A DNA stretch of 64,000 nt from an uncultured Pelagibacteraceae bacterium (GCA_902634935.1 CACPMF010000005.1:1-64000); one strand, 5' to 3'. Counted from the stretch's first letter, positions 15,946 through 25,172 are shown. Numbers and translations: made by a program. The notes: generated by a model from the sequence alone, not told the origin.

Positions 15946-16863
15946 ATGTCATACAATCTTGTAGAGAAAAAATTAAAAGCTAATGGTGTAGTTATTTTAG
16001 ATGGTGGAAATGGAGGAGAGTTAGAAAGTTCAGGTGCAAAGATGGATAAAGATCTGTGGGCTGGAAAATGTGCAATAGATGACCCAGATAAAATGCTTCA
16101 AGTACATGAAAAATATATTAATGCCGGTGCAGATATCATTACTTCAAATACCTACGCTATTACACCGATATCAATGAAAGAGTACGGATATGATCAATTT
16201 ACAAAAACTTGGAATGAAGAAAGTGTAAAATTAGCTTTAAAGGCAGCAAACCATTCTAATAGAGAAATAGCTGTAGCAGGATCAGTTTCAACTTCAGGCA
16301 GTTGGGATAAACTATCAGAAGAGGATATTAAACCTGGTTTTAACGAACATTTAAAAATTTTAAAAGAAGCGGGGGTAGACCTAATTATTTTAGAGGCGAT
16401 GACGTCAAAGGATAGAACGGTTGAAAATATTATTGAGTGCTCAAAAGATGTTAAATTACCTATCTGGTTATCTATTTCTTGTGCAATTAATGAAGACGAA
16501 AATATATTAATGCATGGCTATCAAGAAAGCATTACGAATTCGGAAGCAAAGTTTTACGATACTTTGGAAAATTCCTTATCTAAATTTAGTAAAATGCATG
16601 AAGGACCAATTTTAGTAGCACATTCAGATATCAAAGTTACTGGTGAAGCGGTTAAAATTTTAAAAAAAGTTCACAAAGGAATTGTAGGTGCATATCCAAA
16701 TAATGGTTACTTTGAAAAACCTCATTGGAAATTAATTAATGATATATCGCCGTCTAAATATTTAGAGGAAGCGAAAAATTGGGTATCTGATGGAGCTCAG
16801 ATTATAGGTGGATGTTGTGGAGTTGGTCCTGATAAAATAAGTGCAATCTCAGTTTTAAAATAA
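15946..16863 (+). CDS. Homocysteine S-methyltransferase family protein with altered zinc site
   Basis: The 305-residue barrel protein has the family start (ILDGGNGGELESSG) and the C-terminal GGCCGVGPDKI with Cys290-Cys291, two of the three zinc cysteines of homocysteine S-methyltransferases and betaine-homocysteine methyltransferase. The third ligand, expected in a G-x-N-C motif before YPN.G, is missing: the aligned sequence here is VAHSD (His226, Ser227) followed by AYPNNG. It may bind zinc through another residue or catalyse something else. Family members demethylate betaine, S-methylmethionine or related donors. It sits in the CoA transferase-ALDH operon, so a methylated substrate is one idea. 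Confidence 0.82.
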   Translation: MSYNLVEKKLKANGVVILDGGNGGELESSGAKMDKDLWAGKCAIDDPDKMLQVHEKYINAGADIITSNTYAITPISMKEYGYDQFTKTWNEESVKLALKAANHSNREIAVAGSVSTSGSWDKLSEEDIKPGFNEHLKILKEAGVDLIILEAMTSKDRTVENIIECSKDVKLPIWLSISCAINEDENILMHGYQESITNSEAKFYDTLENSLSKFSKMHEGPILVAHSDIKVTGEAVKILKKVHKGIVGAYPNNGYFEKPHWKLINDISPSKYLEEAKNWVSDGAQIIGGCCGVGPDKISAISVLK

Positions 16864-16873
16864 AATTTAAGAA

Positions 16874-18040
16874 ATGACAAAAGATAAAAAAATAATTAGT
16901 GAATTAAATCCTACACTTAAAATTATAAGAGACAATAAACCAAAATGGTATTTGCCAGAAACAAGAAGAGAGGGATACCGAAATTTACATAAAATCAACA
17001 GATATGGTCTACTTCTAAGATCTGATCATGTGTTAAAATTAAACCAAAAATATAATGATGAAATAGAAAAAATTCCATCAGTAAATAAAATGATAAATCA
17101 TAAATATTTTTGCTCATTGTTGGTAGGCAAAGATCAAGACATTCTATATGAAAAATATGCAGATGATTTTAACAAAAATACCCCACAAACAATAATGTCC
17201 ATCACAAAAATGTTTATAAATTTATTTATTGGAGATCTTGTTGAAAAAAAAATTATTGAATTAAATAAAAAAGTTTCAGACTATTTGCCTAATATTGGCT
17301 CTGGATACGCTACTGCCACGATTCAAGATGTTTTAGATATGAATATTCAAAATGCTTATAGTGAAGATTATACAGATCCATACACCTCTTCATTTTTACA
17401 TGAACCAGTTTGTGGTTGGAGACTACCAGATGATTTAAATTATAAAGTTAGCCAAGAAGAATTTTTAAATTCAATTAAATCTTTGAAAGATCAAGGTTTA
17501 AAAAATACTTCAGATTTATCTCACTACAAATCAGCAAATACAGATGTAATGGGTTTATTAGTTGAAAAAGTAAGCGGAAAAAAACTTAAAGAATGGTTGC
17601 TGGAGGCTGTAGAAGCCGCAGGTTTTGAAGATGCTATGTATATGGGGACAGATAGATTTAGTATGCCTTGGATTTCGGGAGGCGGATGTTTAATCTCTAG
17701 AGATTTTTTGAGATATGGTCTTTTGTTTTCAAGAAAAGGGTATGGCGTATTAAACAGAAAAATCGGTTCTGAATTATTTTTAGATGAAACATTAAAAAAT
17801 AAAGGGACTAAATATATGGAATTATCAAAAAATAAATTTTTAAAATATTCAAATTCAACTATGAAATGCGGTAATTGGATTGGCCATTCAGGACTTGGAG
17901 GTCAATTTCTAGCAATAAATTTAATTAATGGAATAGTTGCAAGTTATTTCTCTGTAATTGAAACAGACTCTGGAACAGATGATGATTATAAAAGAGATAT
18001 GATTAATATGATGGACGAAATAGTTAATAATAATCTTTAA
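16874..18040 (+). CDS. Serine hydrolase, class C beta-lactamase-like
   Basis: The 388-residue protein has the three motifs of the beta-lactamase/DD-peptidase/esterase superfamily: S-x-x-K (Ser109-Ile-Thr-Lys112), Y-x-S (Tyr218-Lys-Ser220) and a C-terminal HSGLGG in place of K-T-G. No signal peptide is seen, which favours a cytoplasmic esterase, amidase or lactonase over a cell-wall enzyme. It ends the plus-strand operon, 10 bases after the previous gene, and its stop overlaps that of secG on the other strand by 4 bases. It may hydrolyse an ester or amide of the pathway substrate. Confidence 0.88.
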   Translation: MTKDKKIISELNPTLKIIRDNKPKWYLPETRREGYRNLHKINRYGLLLRSDHVLKLNQKYNDEIEKIPSVNKMINHKYFCSLLVGKDQDILYEKYADDFNKNTPQTIMSITKMFINLFIGDLVEKKIIELNKKVSDYLPNIGSGYATATIQDVLDMNIQNAYSEDYTDPYTSSFLHEPVCGWRLPDDLNYKVSQEEFLNSIKSLKDQGLKNTSDLSHYKSANTDVMGLLVEKVSGKKLKEWLLEAVEAAGFEDAMYMGTDRFSMPWISGGGCLISRDFLRYGLLFSRKGYGVLNRKIGSELFLDETLKNKGTKYMELSKNKFLKYSNSTMKCGNWIGHSGLGGQFLAINLINGIVASYFSVIETDSGTDDDYKRDMINMMDEIVNNNL

Positions 18041-18339
18041 TTATTATTTTCTGGGACTTTTGGTGCATCATCCGCATTTTCTTCAATTTTATCAATTACA
18101 GATGTTGTCGGAGTAAGTTCTCCCCTGGAAATAATAGTTAAACCAAGACTACAGATAATAAATAATGTTGCAATAATTGATGTTGCTTTAGTTAAAAAAT
18201 TTCCTGCTGATCTTGAAAACATAAAATTATCTTGGGATACACCTATTCCAAGAGCTCCTCCCTCAGACTTTTGGAGCAAAACAAGCACGACAAGAATAGC
18301 TGCAAGTATAATATTTAGAATTAGAAGTATATTTTCCAC
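18037..18339 (-). CDS. secG: Preprotein translocase subunit SecG
   Basis: The 100-residue protein has two membrane helices (about 4-22 and 50-72) linked by the SecG loop LLQKSEGGALGIGVSQDNFMFSRSAGNFLTKAT, and an acidic C-terminal tail. It assists SecYE in protein export. It lies 5 bases downstream of tpiA on the minus strand, the usual proteobacterial tpiA-secG pair. Confidence 0.95.
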   Translation of the reverse strand: MENILLILNIILAAILVVLVLLQKSEGGALGIGVSQDNFMFSRSAGNFLTKATSIIATLFIICSLGLTIISRGELTPTTSVIDKIEENADDAPKVPENNN

Positions 18340-18344
18340 GGGGA

Positions 18345-19103
18345 TTAATTAGACGTTTTTTTTATTATATCAATAAATTTTTTTGAATTAAGAGATGCTC
18401 CTCCCACTAAAAGTCCACCTATACCATCTATTTTTGAAATTTCATTTGCATTTTTTGGGTTAACGGATCCACCATATAAAATTTTAACAGGATTTTTGAA
18501 TTTAAATTGTTTTAGGATTTTTTTTATATTTTTAATATTTTTTTCTAATTCATTTTTTGAAGGAACAATTCCTGAACCTATAGACCATACAGGTTCGTAG
18601 GCGATAATAATTTTATTTATATTCTTTATACCCTTAAGACCTTTGGATATTTGTCTTTTTAAAACTTGGAATGTAATTTTTTTTTTCTTTTCATCTATTG
18701 TTTCGCCTATACAAAATATAATACTTAATTTTTCCTTTAATACTGATTTAATTTTTTGATTAATAAGTAAATCTGTTTCTCCTTCATTTCTATTTTCAGA
18801 ATGTCCTAATATGATGTATTTTGCCCCAGCAGATTTGACGAGCTTTGCATTTACATTTCCTGTGTACGGACCATAATCATCTTTATAATGACAGTTTTGA
18901 GCACCTATATAAAGTTTGGTATTTTTAAAATAATTTGAAAAGGATTTAAGCAATGTAAATGGTGGACAATAAATTATCTTAATCTTTTTATACTTTTTAT
19001 TTTTAATCAAATTTAAAACAGTTTTTACCTTTGAAATATCATTAAAATTGCCATGCATTTTCCAGTTAGCTACAAAAATCATATTAATATTTGTCATATA
19101 CAA
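18345..19103 (-). CDS. tpiA: Triosephosphate isomerase
   Basis: The 252-residue enzyme interconverts dihydroxyacetone phosphate and glyceraldehyde 3-phosphate. Catalytic groups are visible: Asn/Lys in VANWKMHG, His in ILGHSENR and Glu in AYEPVWSIGSG; GGSVNPKNA and GLLVGGASL form the phosphate-binding end. Downstream Met codons (19097, 19082) could be the true start; the last would begin MIFVANWK, as in many homologues. It is the first gene of a tpiA-secG pair and diverges from the ppiD-like gene with a 54-base gap. Confidence 0.95.
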   Translation of the reverse strand: MYMTNINMIFVANWKMHGNFNDISKVKTVLNLIKNKKYKKIKIIYCPPFTLLKSFSNYFKNTKLYIGAQNCHYKDDYGPYTGNVNAKLVKSAGAKYIILGHSENRNEGETDLLINQKIKSVLKEKLSIIFCIGETIDEKKKKITFQVLKRQISKGLKGIKNINKIIIAYEPVWSIGSGIVPSKNELEKNIKNIKKILKQFKFKNPVKILYGGSVNPKNANEISKIDGIGGLLVGGASLNSKKFIDIIKKTSN

Positions 19104-19157
19104 TATTTTAATTTATAGGTTTGTTTTTTGTAGTTCAATATATAAACGATTTTACTG

Positions 19158-20579
19158 ATGTTAAAAAACTTAAGAGGATTTTCAAACACTAAATTAGCTG
19201 GTGTTCTTATTGCTATAATTATTGTTCCATTTGTATTTTGGGGAATGGGAAGTGTATTTAGTGGAGGCAATACTAACAATGTTGCCAAAATAAATAATAA
19301 ATCAATTTCGACACAAGATTTTTTACAATATGTAAATCAGTCAAGAATTAACTTAGAGTATGTAAAAGAAAATATAGAAAATAATGTTATTGAAGAAATA
19401 TTAACTGGTCTTGTCTCAAATAAATTATTACAAATGGAAATAGAAAGCTTAAACGCATCATTGTCTGAAAACATATTAGCAAGTAAAATTAGAGGTGATG
19501 AAAAATTTGTTGATGATAAAAATTCATTTTCGAGACTGAAATATGAAAAATTTCTTTTAGAGAATAATCTTACAGCACCAATTTATGAAATAAAACTGAA
19601 GGATCAGGAATTAAAGAAAAATTTATTTGATTATGTAAGTGGAGGACTAATTTCACCATACTTTCTTAAAAATAAAATTTATATCAATGAAAACAAAGAA
19701 CTTGAAATTGAATATTTTAATCTAGATCAAGTTTATAAAACCAATACATCTAAATCTGAGATCGATAAATTTATTAAAGAGAATGAAGATAATCTAAAAG
19801 AAGAGTTAATAGATATTAAATATACAAAAATTACACCAAAGACTCTTTTGGATATTAGTGAATTTAATGACGATTTTTTTAAAAAAATTGATGAAATAGA
19901 AAATAGTATATTTAATGGCTCTAAATTAAATGAAATTCAAAAATTACATAATTTAAAAATTGAGGTAGTTTCAAATTTTAACAATGAGATGGATTCAAAT
20001 GAGATTCTACAAGAAATATATTCTAAAAGAAAAGAGGACAAAACTCAAATCATTGATAAAAATGACTTTTATCTTTTATATGAGATATCAAACATAAAAA
20101 AAATTTTACCAGACTTAAATAATTTAAATTTTATTGAAAAAGTAAAAAATCAATTAGTGATGAAACAAAAAATTGATTACAACAAAAACCTATTTAAAAA
20201 AATTCAAGATAAAAAATTTTCAAATGCTGAATTTTATAATATTGCAAAGAATGAAAGTAATATTAAACAATTGAAAATCAATTCATCCAATTTTGATGAA
20301 ACTTTCAGTAGAGAGTCAGTAGAATTATTATATTCGCTCCCTAACAAAAGTTTTGTTTTGATTGCAGATAAAAATAATGATGTCTATTTATCTAAAATAT
20401 CAAATATAAATACAAGTATGCTTAATAAAGATACTGATAAAGTTAATGAGTATAAATTAAAGTCAAACAGTCAAGTAATAGGAGAAATATATAGTACTTA
20501 TGATTTGTCTTTGAGTAAAAAATATAATGTTAAATTATTTAATAGCACACTTGAGAGAATTAAAAATAATTTCAGATAA
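19158..20579 (+). CDS. PpiD-like membrane-anchored periplasmic chaperone lacking a recognisable parvulin domain
   Basis: The 473-residue protein has a short cytoplasmic N-terminus, one membrane helix (about 14-32, ending FVFWGMGSVFSGG) and a SurA_N-type helical domain (about 40-150: VAKINNKSISTQDFLQYVNQ). This is the PpiD/SurA architecture of periplasmic folding helpers. It is shorter than E. coli PpiD (623 residues) and I find no parvulin active-site motif, so prolyl isomerase activity is doubtful. Its stop overlaps the trpE start (TAATG), and it may be co-transcribed with the trp genes, an arrangement seen in other Alphaproteobacteria. Confidence 0.85.
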   Translation: MLKNLRGFSNTKLAGVLIAIIIVPFVFWGMGSVFSGGNTNNVAKINNKSISTQDFLQYVNQSRINLEYVKENIENNVIEEILTGLVSNKLLQMEIESLNASLSENILASKIRGDEKFVDDKNSFSRLKYEKFLLENNLTAPIYEIKLKDQELKKNLFDYVSGGLISPYFLKNKIYINENKELEIEYFNLDQVYKTNTSKSEIDKFIKENEDNLKEELIDIKYTKITPKTLLDISEFNDDFFKKIDEIENSIFNGSKLNEIQKLHNLKIEVVSNFNNEMDSNEILQEIYSKRKEDKTQIIDKNDFYLLYEISNIKKILPDLNNLNFIEKVKNQLVMKQKIDYNKNLFKKIQDKKFSNAEFYNIAKNESNIKQLKINSSNFDETFSRESVELLYSLPNKSFVLIADKNNDVYLSKISNINTSMLNKDTDKVNEYKLKSNSQVIGEIYSTYDLSLSKKYNVKLFNSTLERIKNNFR

Positions 20580-22036
20580 TGCTTAATGTCAATTTTAACC
20601 AATTTAAATCTGGTTATTTAAAAAAAAAAAATCAAGTTTTATTTTTTTCGATTAATTCAAAAGGTGAGCAAGAAATAATTAATTTAATTAATAATTTTTT
20701 GATTGAAAAAAATAGTTTTGTTTTTGAGTCTGTAGAAAAAGGTAAAATTAAAGGTAGGTACACAATATTTGGCAGAAATCCTGATAAAATATGGGAGTTT
20801 AATAAAAATAGATGTCAAATTCAAACTGGAAACAAAAAAAAAATATTGATAGGAAATCCTAAAGAAAACATAGAAAAAATTATTGAGGAATTTAAATTTA
20901 ATACCCCTAAAAACTTACCACCAATTTGTTCACTTATATCAGGTTATTTTTCTTATGATATTATCCGTTACATTGAAAAAATACCTAATAAAAATAAAGA
21001 TGATTTAAATATACCCGATGCAAGAATATTACGTCCACGAAACCTTGTAATTCACGATAACTTAAAAAGTAAGCTGTATTTTATTGTAAATGTTTTTAGT
21101 AACGAAAAAATTCAAAATTTAAAAAGGAAATACGAAAAATCTATTAATGAAATAGAACAAATGGTTTTTCTAGCAAACTACTCTCAAAATTCCTCATTTA
21201 ATGAAAAAAAAGTAAAATTGAAACCTATCAAATCAAATACCTCAAAGAATAAATTTATATCAAATGTAAAAAAAGCAAAAAAATATATTAAAATTGGCGA
21301 TATTTTTCAGGTTGTTCTAAGTCAAAGATTTGAAACTAAATTAACAAAAAAACCTTTAGAAATTTACAAGAAACTTAGAAAAACAAATCCATCACCATTT
21401 ATGTATTTTTTTAATTTTAATGATTTTCAAATTATTGGAGCTAGTCCTGAAATTCTTGTCAGATTAAGAAATAATAAAATAACAATAAGACCTATAGCTG
21501 GTACAAGACCAAGGGGTAAAAATAAAAAAGAAGATAATTTTTTTAAAAAAGATCTTTTGCAAGATAAAAAGGAGCTTTCCGAGCATTTGATGCTTTTAGA
21601 CCTTGGCAGGAATGATACGGGAAAAGTATCAAAAATAAATACTGTAAAAGTTACTGAAAGTTTTAATGTTGAAAAATATTCACATGTCATGCACATAGTT
21701 TCGAATGTCCAAGGGGAATTTAATAATAAGTTTTCTAAATTTGACACTTTGTTGTCTGGTTTTCCTGCTGGTACTGTATCCGGAGCACCAAAAATTAGAG
21801 CAATGGAAATAATTGATGAACTTGAGAATACAAAAAGGAAAGTATACGCAGGTGGAATTGGATATTTTTCTGCTAACGGTGATTTTGATACATGTATTGC
21901 TTTAAGAACAGCATTAACTAAAAATAACAAATTTTATGTTCAATCTGGAGCAGGTATTGTTGCTGATAGCAAACCGTTAAATGAATTTAAAGAAACGGTA
22001 AATAAAGCAAAAGCTTTATTAAAAGCACTAGAATAG
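20579..22036 (+). CDS. trpE: Anthranilate synthase component I
   Basis: The 485-residue chorismate-binding enzyme makes anthranilate from chorismate with ammonia supplied by TrpG. The C-terminal catalytic part contains IGASPEILVRL, the RPIAGTRPRG motif, DLGRNDTGKVS, YSHVMHIVSNVQG and FPAGTVSGAPKIRAMEII, with GAGIVADSKP near the end. It is the first gene of trpE-trpG-trpD-trpC. No leader peptide or attenuator precedes it because its start overlaps the upstream gene. Confidence 0.97.
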   Translation: MLNVNFNQFKSGYLKKKNQVLFFSINSKGEQEIINLINNFLIEKNSFVFESVEKGKIKGRYTIFGRNPDKIWEFNKNRCQIQTGNKKKILIGNPKENIEKIIEEFKFNTPKNLPPICSLISGYFSYDIIRYIEKIPNKNKDDLNIPDARILRPRNLVIHDNLKSKLYFIVNVFSNEKIQNLKRKYEKSINEIEQMVFLANYSQNSSFNEKKVKLKPIKSNTSKNKFISNVKKAKKYIKIGDIFQVVLSQRFETKLTKKPLEIYKKLRKTNPSPFMYFFNFNDFQIIGASPEILVRLRNNKITIRPIAGTRPRGKNKKEDNFFKKDLLQDKKELSEHLMLLDLGRNDTGKVSKINTVKVTESFNVEKYSHVMHIVSNVQGEFNNKFSKFDTLLSGFPAGTVSGAPKIRAMEIIDELENTKRKVYAGGIGYFSANGDFDTCIALRTALTKNNKFYVQSGAGIVADSKPLNEFKETVNKAKALLKALE

Positions 22037-22038
22037 TT

Positions 22039-22605
22039 ATGAAAATATTACTAATAGACAACTATGACAGTTTTACATTCAACTTATATCATTATATTTC
22101 TGTTTATGCCAAAAAAGTTGATGTAATAAGGAATGATAAAATTAACTCTAAAGAAATTTTAAAAAGAAAATACAAAAAAATTGTTATTTCCCCTGGTCCA
22201 GGTAATCCGGATCAAGCAGGAAACTGTCTTAAAATTGTAAAGGACTTGTATAAAAAAATTCCAATTTTAGGAGTTTGTTTAGGACATCAAATAATTGGTC
22301 AAACATTTGGTTCAAAAATAGTACAAGCCAAGGAATTAGTACATGGAAAAACAAGCAAAATTTATTCTAAAAAGAAAGGGGTTCTTAAAAAAATTCCAAA
22401 AATATTTGAAGCAACGAGGTATCACAGCTTAATAATAGACAAAAAAACATTATCAAATGAGCTTGAGATAACAGCTGAAACTCATAACGGTAATATCATG
22501 GGTATTAAACATAAAAAATATAATACTCATGGTGTGCAATTTCATCCTGAAAGTATAAAAACTATACATGGTTTAAAAATATTGAAAAATTTTATTAGAA
22601 ATTAA
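22039..22605 (+). CDS. trpG: Anthranilate synthase component II (glutamine amidotransferase)
   Basis: The 188-residue class I amidotransferase hydrolyses glutamine to ammonia for TrpE. The catalytic triad is visible as Cys80 in GVCLGHQ, and His169 and Glu171 in VQFHPES; SPGPGNPDQAG forms the oxyanion region. It starts 2 bases after trpE and is followed by trpD after 1 base. It could also serve aminodeoxychorismate synthase (PabA role), which is common in small genomes. Confidence 0.96.
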   Translation: MKILLIDNYDSFTFNLYHYISVYAKKVDVIRNDKINSKEILKRKYKKIVISPGPGNPDQAGNCLKIVKDLYKKIPILGVCLGHQIIGQTFGSKIVQAKELVHGKTSKIYSKKKGVLKKIPKIFEATRYHSLIIDKKTLSNELEITAETHNGNIMGIKHKKYNTHGVQFHPESIKTIHGLKILKNFIRN

Positions 22606-22606
22606 A

Positions 22607-23599
22607 ATGGATAAATTTTTAGATAAATTAAGAAAAAAACAAAACTTATCATTTGAAGAAAGTATTAATGCTTTTCAAATTTTAATGGATGGAAAAGCAA
22701 ATGATGATGAAATATTCAAATTTTTGACTTACCTTTCTGAAAAAGGCGAGGTTTCAGATGAAATTGCAGGTGGTGTTGCGGTATTGAGAGACAAAGCAAC
22801 AAAAGTGAATGTGCAGAATTGCATTGATACTTGTGGAACTGGTGGTGATGGGAAAGATACATTAAATATTTCAACTGCCTCAGCTTTGTTATTGGCAAGT
22901 ATGGGAGTTAAGGTTGCAAAACACGGTAACAAAGCAGTTTCGTCCAAATGTGGCTCTGCTGATGTTTTAGAGGCATTAAAAGTAAATATCAATTTAGATT
23001 CTAAAGGTGTTGAAGATCAAATAAATAAAAACCATTTTGGTTTCATGTTCGCTCCTAACTATCATAGTGCCATGAAATATGTCGGACCAACAAGAAAAAA
23101 AATTGGCAAAAGAACAATATTTAATTTAATTGGTCCATTGAGCAGTCCAGCAAAAGTTGAAAGGCAAGTAGTGGGTGTATTTGAAAGAAATTTACTTAAA
23201 ATATTTTCTGGCGCATTAAAAAATTTAAATATCAAGTTTGCCTGGGTAGTAAATAGTGAAGATGGTTTGGATGAAATATCTCCATATCAAAAAACTCATG
23301 TTATGCAATTGAAAAGAGGAGTATTAAGTGAAATCATTATTGATCCTGAGCAATTAAATATAAAGGCTGATAATTTTCAAACATTAGTTGGCAAAGATGC
23401 TGAATATAACTCACAAAAAATAATTGAAATATTTAAGGGTGAAGATAATGATTTTTCAAAAGCTGTTTCTTTAAATTCAGCAGCGGGATTAATAGTTACC
23501 GAAAAAGAAACTAATTTCAAAAATGCTTATGAAATGTCGAGAAATCACTTATTAAGTGGTAAAACATTAGAACATTTAAAAAAATTAAATTATGTCTAA
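22607..23599 (+). CDS. trpD: Anthranilate phosphoribosyltransferase
   Basis: The 330-residue enzyme joins anthranilate with phosphoribosyl pyrophosphate. The pyrophosphate-binding GTGGDGKDTLNIST, KHGNKAVSSKCGSADVLEAL, and FNLIGPLSSPA segments are typical of the family. It overlaps trpC by 8 bases at 23592-23599, consistent with translational coupling in the trp operon. Confidence 0.97.
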   Translation: MDKFLDKLRKKQNLSFEESINAFQILMDGKANDDEIFKFLTYLSEKGEVSDEIAGGVAVLRDKATKVNVQNCIDTCGTGGDGKDTLNISTASALLLASMGVKVAKHGNKAVSSKCGSADVLEALKVNINLDSKGVEDQINKNHFGFMFAPNYHSAMKYVGPTRKKIGKRTIFNLIGPLSSPAKVERQVVGVFERNLLKIFSGALKNLNIKFAWVVNSEDGLDEISPYQKTHVMQLKRGVLSEIIIDPEQLNIKADNFQTLVGKDAEYNSQKIIEIFKGEDNDFSKAVSLNSAAGLIVTEKETNFKNAYEMSRNHLLSGKTLEHLKKLNYV

Positions 23600-24383
23600 T
23601 AATGTTTTACAAAAAATCATTGACAAAAAGAAATTGAAACTTGAAAAGATAAAAAACGAAATATCCTTGGAAAATATAAATGAACAAATTGAAAAAAATA
23701 ATAATTTCATTGATTTTAAAAATAAAATTCAAAATAATATAAATAATAATAATTTATCAATTATTGCAGAAATTAAGAAAGCAAGCCCTTCAGCAGGTAT
23801 CATAATTGAAAACTATGATCCTCTTAGTATCGCAGAGATTTATTTTAAAAATAAAGCTACATGCTTATCGATTTTGACAGAAGAAGATTACTTTTTAGGT
23901 AAATTGGATCATATTAAAAAAATTAAACAAAAAATAAATCTTCCTGTTTTATGTAAAGATTTTTTTATAGATAAATTTCAAGTTAAACTTTCAAAAAGTT
24001 ATGGAGCTGATGCAATTTTGATTATTCTTGCTGGCGTAAATGATAAAATTGCTGATGAACTTTACCAGGAAGCTATTAATCAAAAAATGTCAGTTATTGT
24101 TGAAGTTCACACTGTAGATGAAGCAAAAAAATCTCTTAAATACCGTGATGCTTTGATAGGAATAAATAATAGAAATTTGAAAACTCTCGAAACAAATATT
24201 AATACAACTTATGATATTCATGATGTTCTAGTAGATCACAATGGCCCTTTAATTTCTGAAAGTGGCATTAAAAGCAAAGAAGATGTTTTAAAAATCAGAA
24301 ACAGCACAAAAATAAAAACTTTTTTAATTGGTGAATCAATTCTTAAAAATTTAGATAATAACAATATTTTTTCTGTTCTTTAG
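23592..24383 (+). CDS. trpC: Indole-3-glycerol-phosphate synthase
   Basis: The 263-residue TIM-barrel enzyme closes the indole ring. AEIKKASPSAG, the CLSILTEEDYFLG segment, VLCKDFF, VEVHTVDEA, IGINNRNLKTL and LISESGI follow the family order, including the catalytic Lys and Glu positions. It is the last trp gene here; trpB, trpA and trpF are not in the window. The next gene is lexA after an 85-base gap. Confidence 0.97.
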   Translation: MSNNVLQKIIDKKKLKLEKIKNEISLENINEQIEKNNNFIDFKNKIQNNINNNNLSIIAEIKKASPSAGIIIENYDPLSIAEIYFKNKATCLSILTEEDYFLGKLDHIKKIKQKINLPVLCKDFFIDKFQVKLSKSYGADAILIILAGVNDKIADELYQEAINQKMSVIVEVHTVDEAKKSLKYRDALIGINNRNLKTLETNINTTYDIHDVLVDHNGPLISESGIKSKEDVLKIRNSTKIKTFLIGESILKNLDNNNIFSVL

Positions 24384-24431
24384 TCCGAAAACCTTTATTT
24401 TATTGATCTTTTTTCTGTTGTGATAATTGTA

Positions 24432-24446
24432 GAACTTTAATAGAAC
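24432..24446. promoter_or_regulatory. SOS box (LexA operator) of lexA
   Basis: GAAC-TTTAATA-GAAC is an exact match to the alphaproteobacterial LexA operator GAAC-N7-GAAC (equivalently GTTC-N7-GTTC). It ends 22 bases before the lexA start. A possible promoter, TTGTGA (24418-24423) with TAGAAC (24441-24446) 17 bases away, overlaps it. This predicts LexA autorepression. Confidence 0.85.
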
Positions 24447-24468
24447 ATCTGTGTACACAATTTGTTCT

Positions 24469-25149
24469 ATGCTTACTAAAAAACAAAAAAACTTACTCTT
24501 ATTTATCAACAAGAAGTTGAGATCTACAGGGGTATCCCCATCATATGAAGAAATGAAAGAATCTCTAAATCTTAAATCTAAATCAGGGATACATAGACTT
24601 ATAAGTGCTTTAGAGGAAAGAGGTTTCATCAAAAGATTAGCTCACAAAGCAAGAGCTCTTGAAGTAGTCAAATTACCAGAAACTGCTTCTGCCAATGATA
24701 TTTATAATAGTTTTTCACCAAGTGTAATAAGAGGTGGATTAGATGATAAAAATCTTGAAGATAAATCTGGTAGTGAAATACCAGTTTTGGGAAATATTGC
24801 AGCGGGCACTCCTGTAGAAGCTATTCAAAATGAAGTAATGAGAATTCCGATGCCAGATAACATCGAGAAAAATGGAGAGTTTTTTGGTCTAAAGGTTAAA
24901 GGAGATTCAATGATTGAAGCGGGTATTAATGATGGAGATACCGTAATAGTAAAAAAGGCTGATACTGCTGAAAATGGTAAAATTGTTGTAGCTTTGATTG
25001 ATGATAATGAAGCTATGTTAAAAAGAATTCGTAGAAAAGGAAAAACTGTGGCACTAGAAAGTGCTAACAGAAATTATGAGACTAAAATTTTTGGTCCTGA
25101 CAGAGTAAAAGTACAAGGCGTACTAGTATCTTTATATAGAAACTTCTAA
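24469..25149 (+). CDS. lexA: LexA repressor/autoprotease
   Basis: From the ATG at 24469 the product has 226 residues. An upstream in-frame GTG at 24451 is possible, but the protein begins [10 protein letters not shown] as other LexA proteins do. Residues 1-65 form a winged-helix DNA-binding domain. The C-terminal S24 peptidase part shows the cleavage site Ala112-Gly113 (IAAGTP), Ser147 in KGDSMIE and Lys185 in AMLKRI. It represses the SOS regulon until RecA-stimulated self-cleavage. An SOS box at 24432-24446 indicates autoregulation. It lies between trpC and gltX. Confidence 0.97.
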   Translation: MLTKKQKNLLLFINKKLRSTGVSPSYEEMKESLNLKSKSGIHRLISALEERGFIKRLAHKARALEVVKLPETASANDIYNSFSPSVIRGGLDDKNLEDKSGSEIPVLGNIAAGTPVEAIQNEVMRIPMPDNIEKNGEFFGLKVKGDSMIEAGINDGDTVIVKKADTAENGKIVVALIDDNEAMLKRIRRKGKTVALESANRNYETKIFGPDRVKVQGVLVSLYRNF

Positions 25150-25172
25150 TAAAATAGTCTAAATATTTTTAG

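Noticed and set aside
20560..20580. Tryptophan attenuator or leader peptide before trpE
   Set aside because: trpE overlaps the preceding gene (TAATG), leaving no leader; no Trp-rich small frame is present.
21427..21930. 167-codon minus-strand reading frame
   Set aside because: It is antisense to the most conserved catalytic part of trpE; a real gene here is very unlikely.
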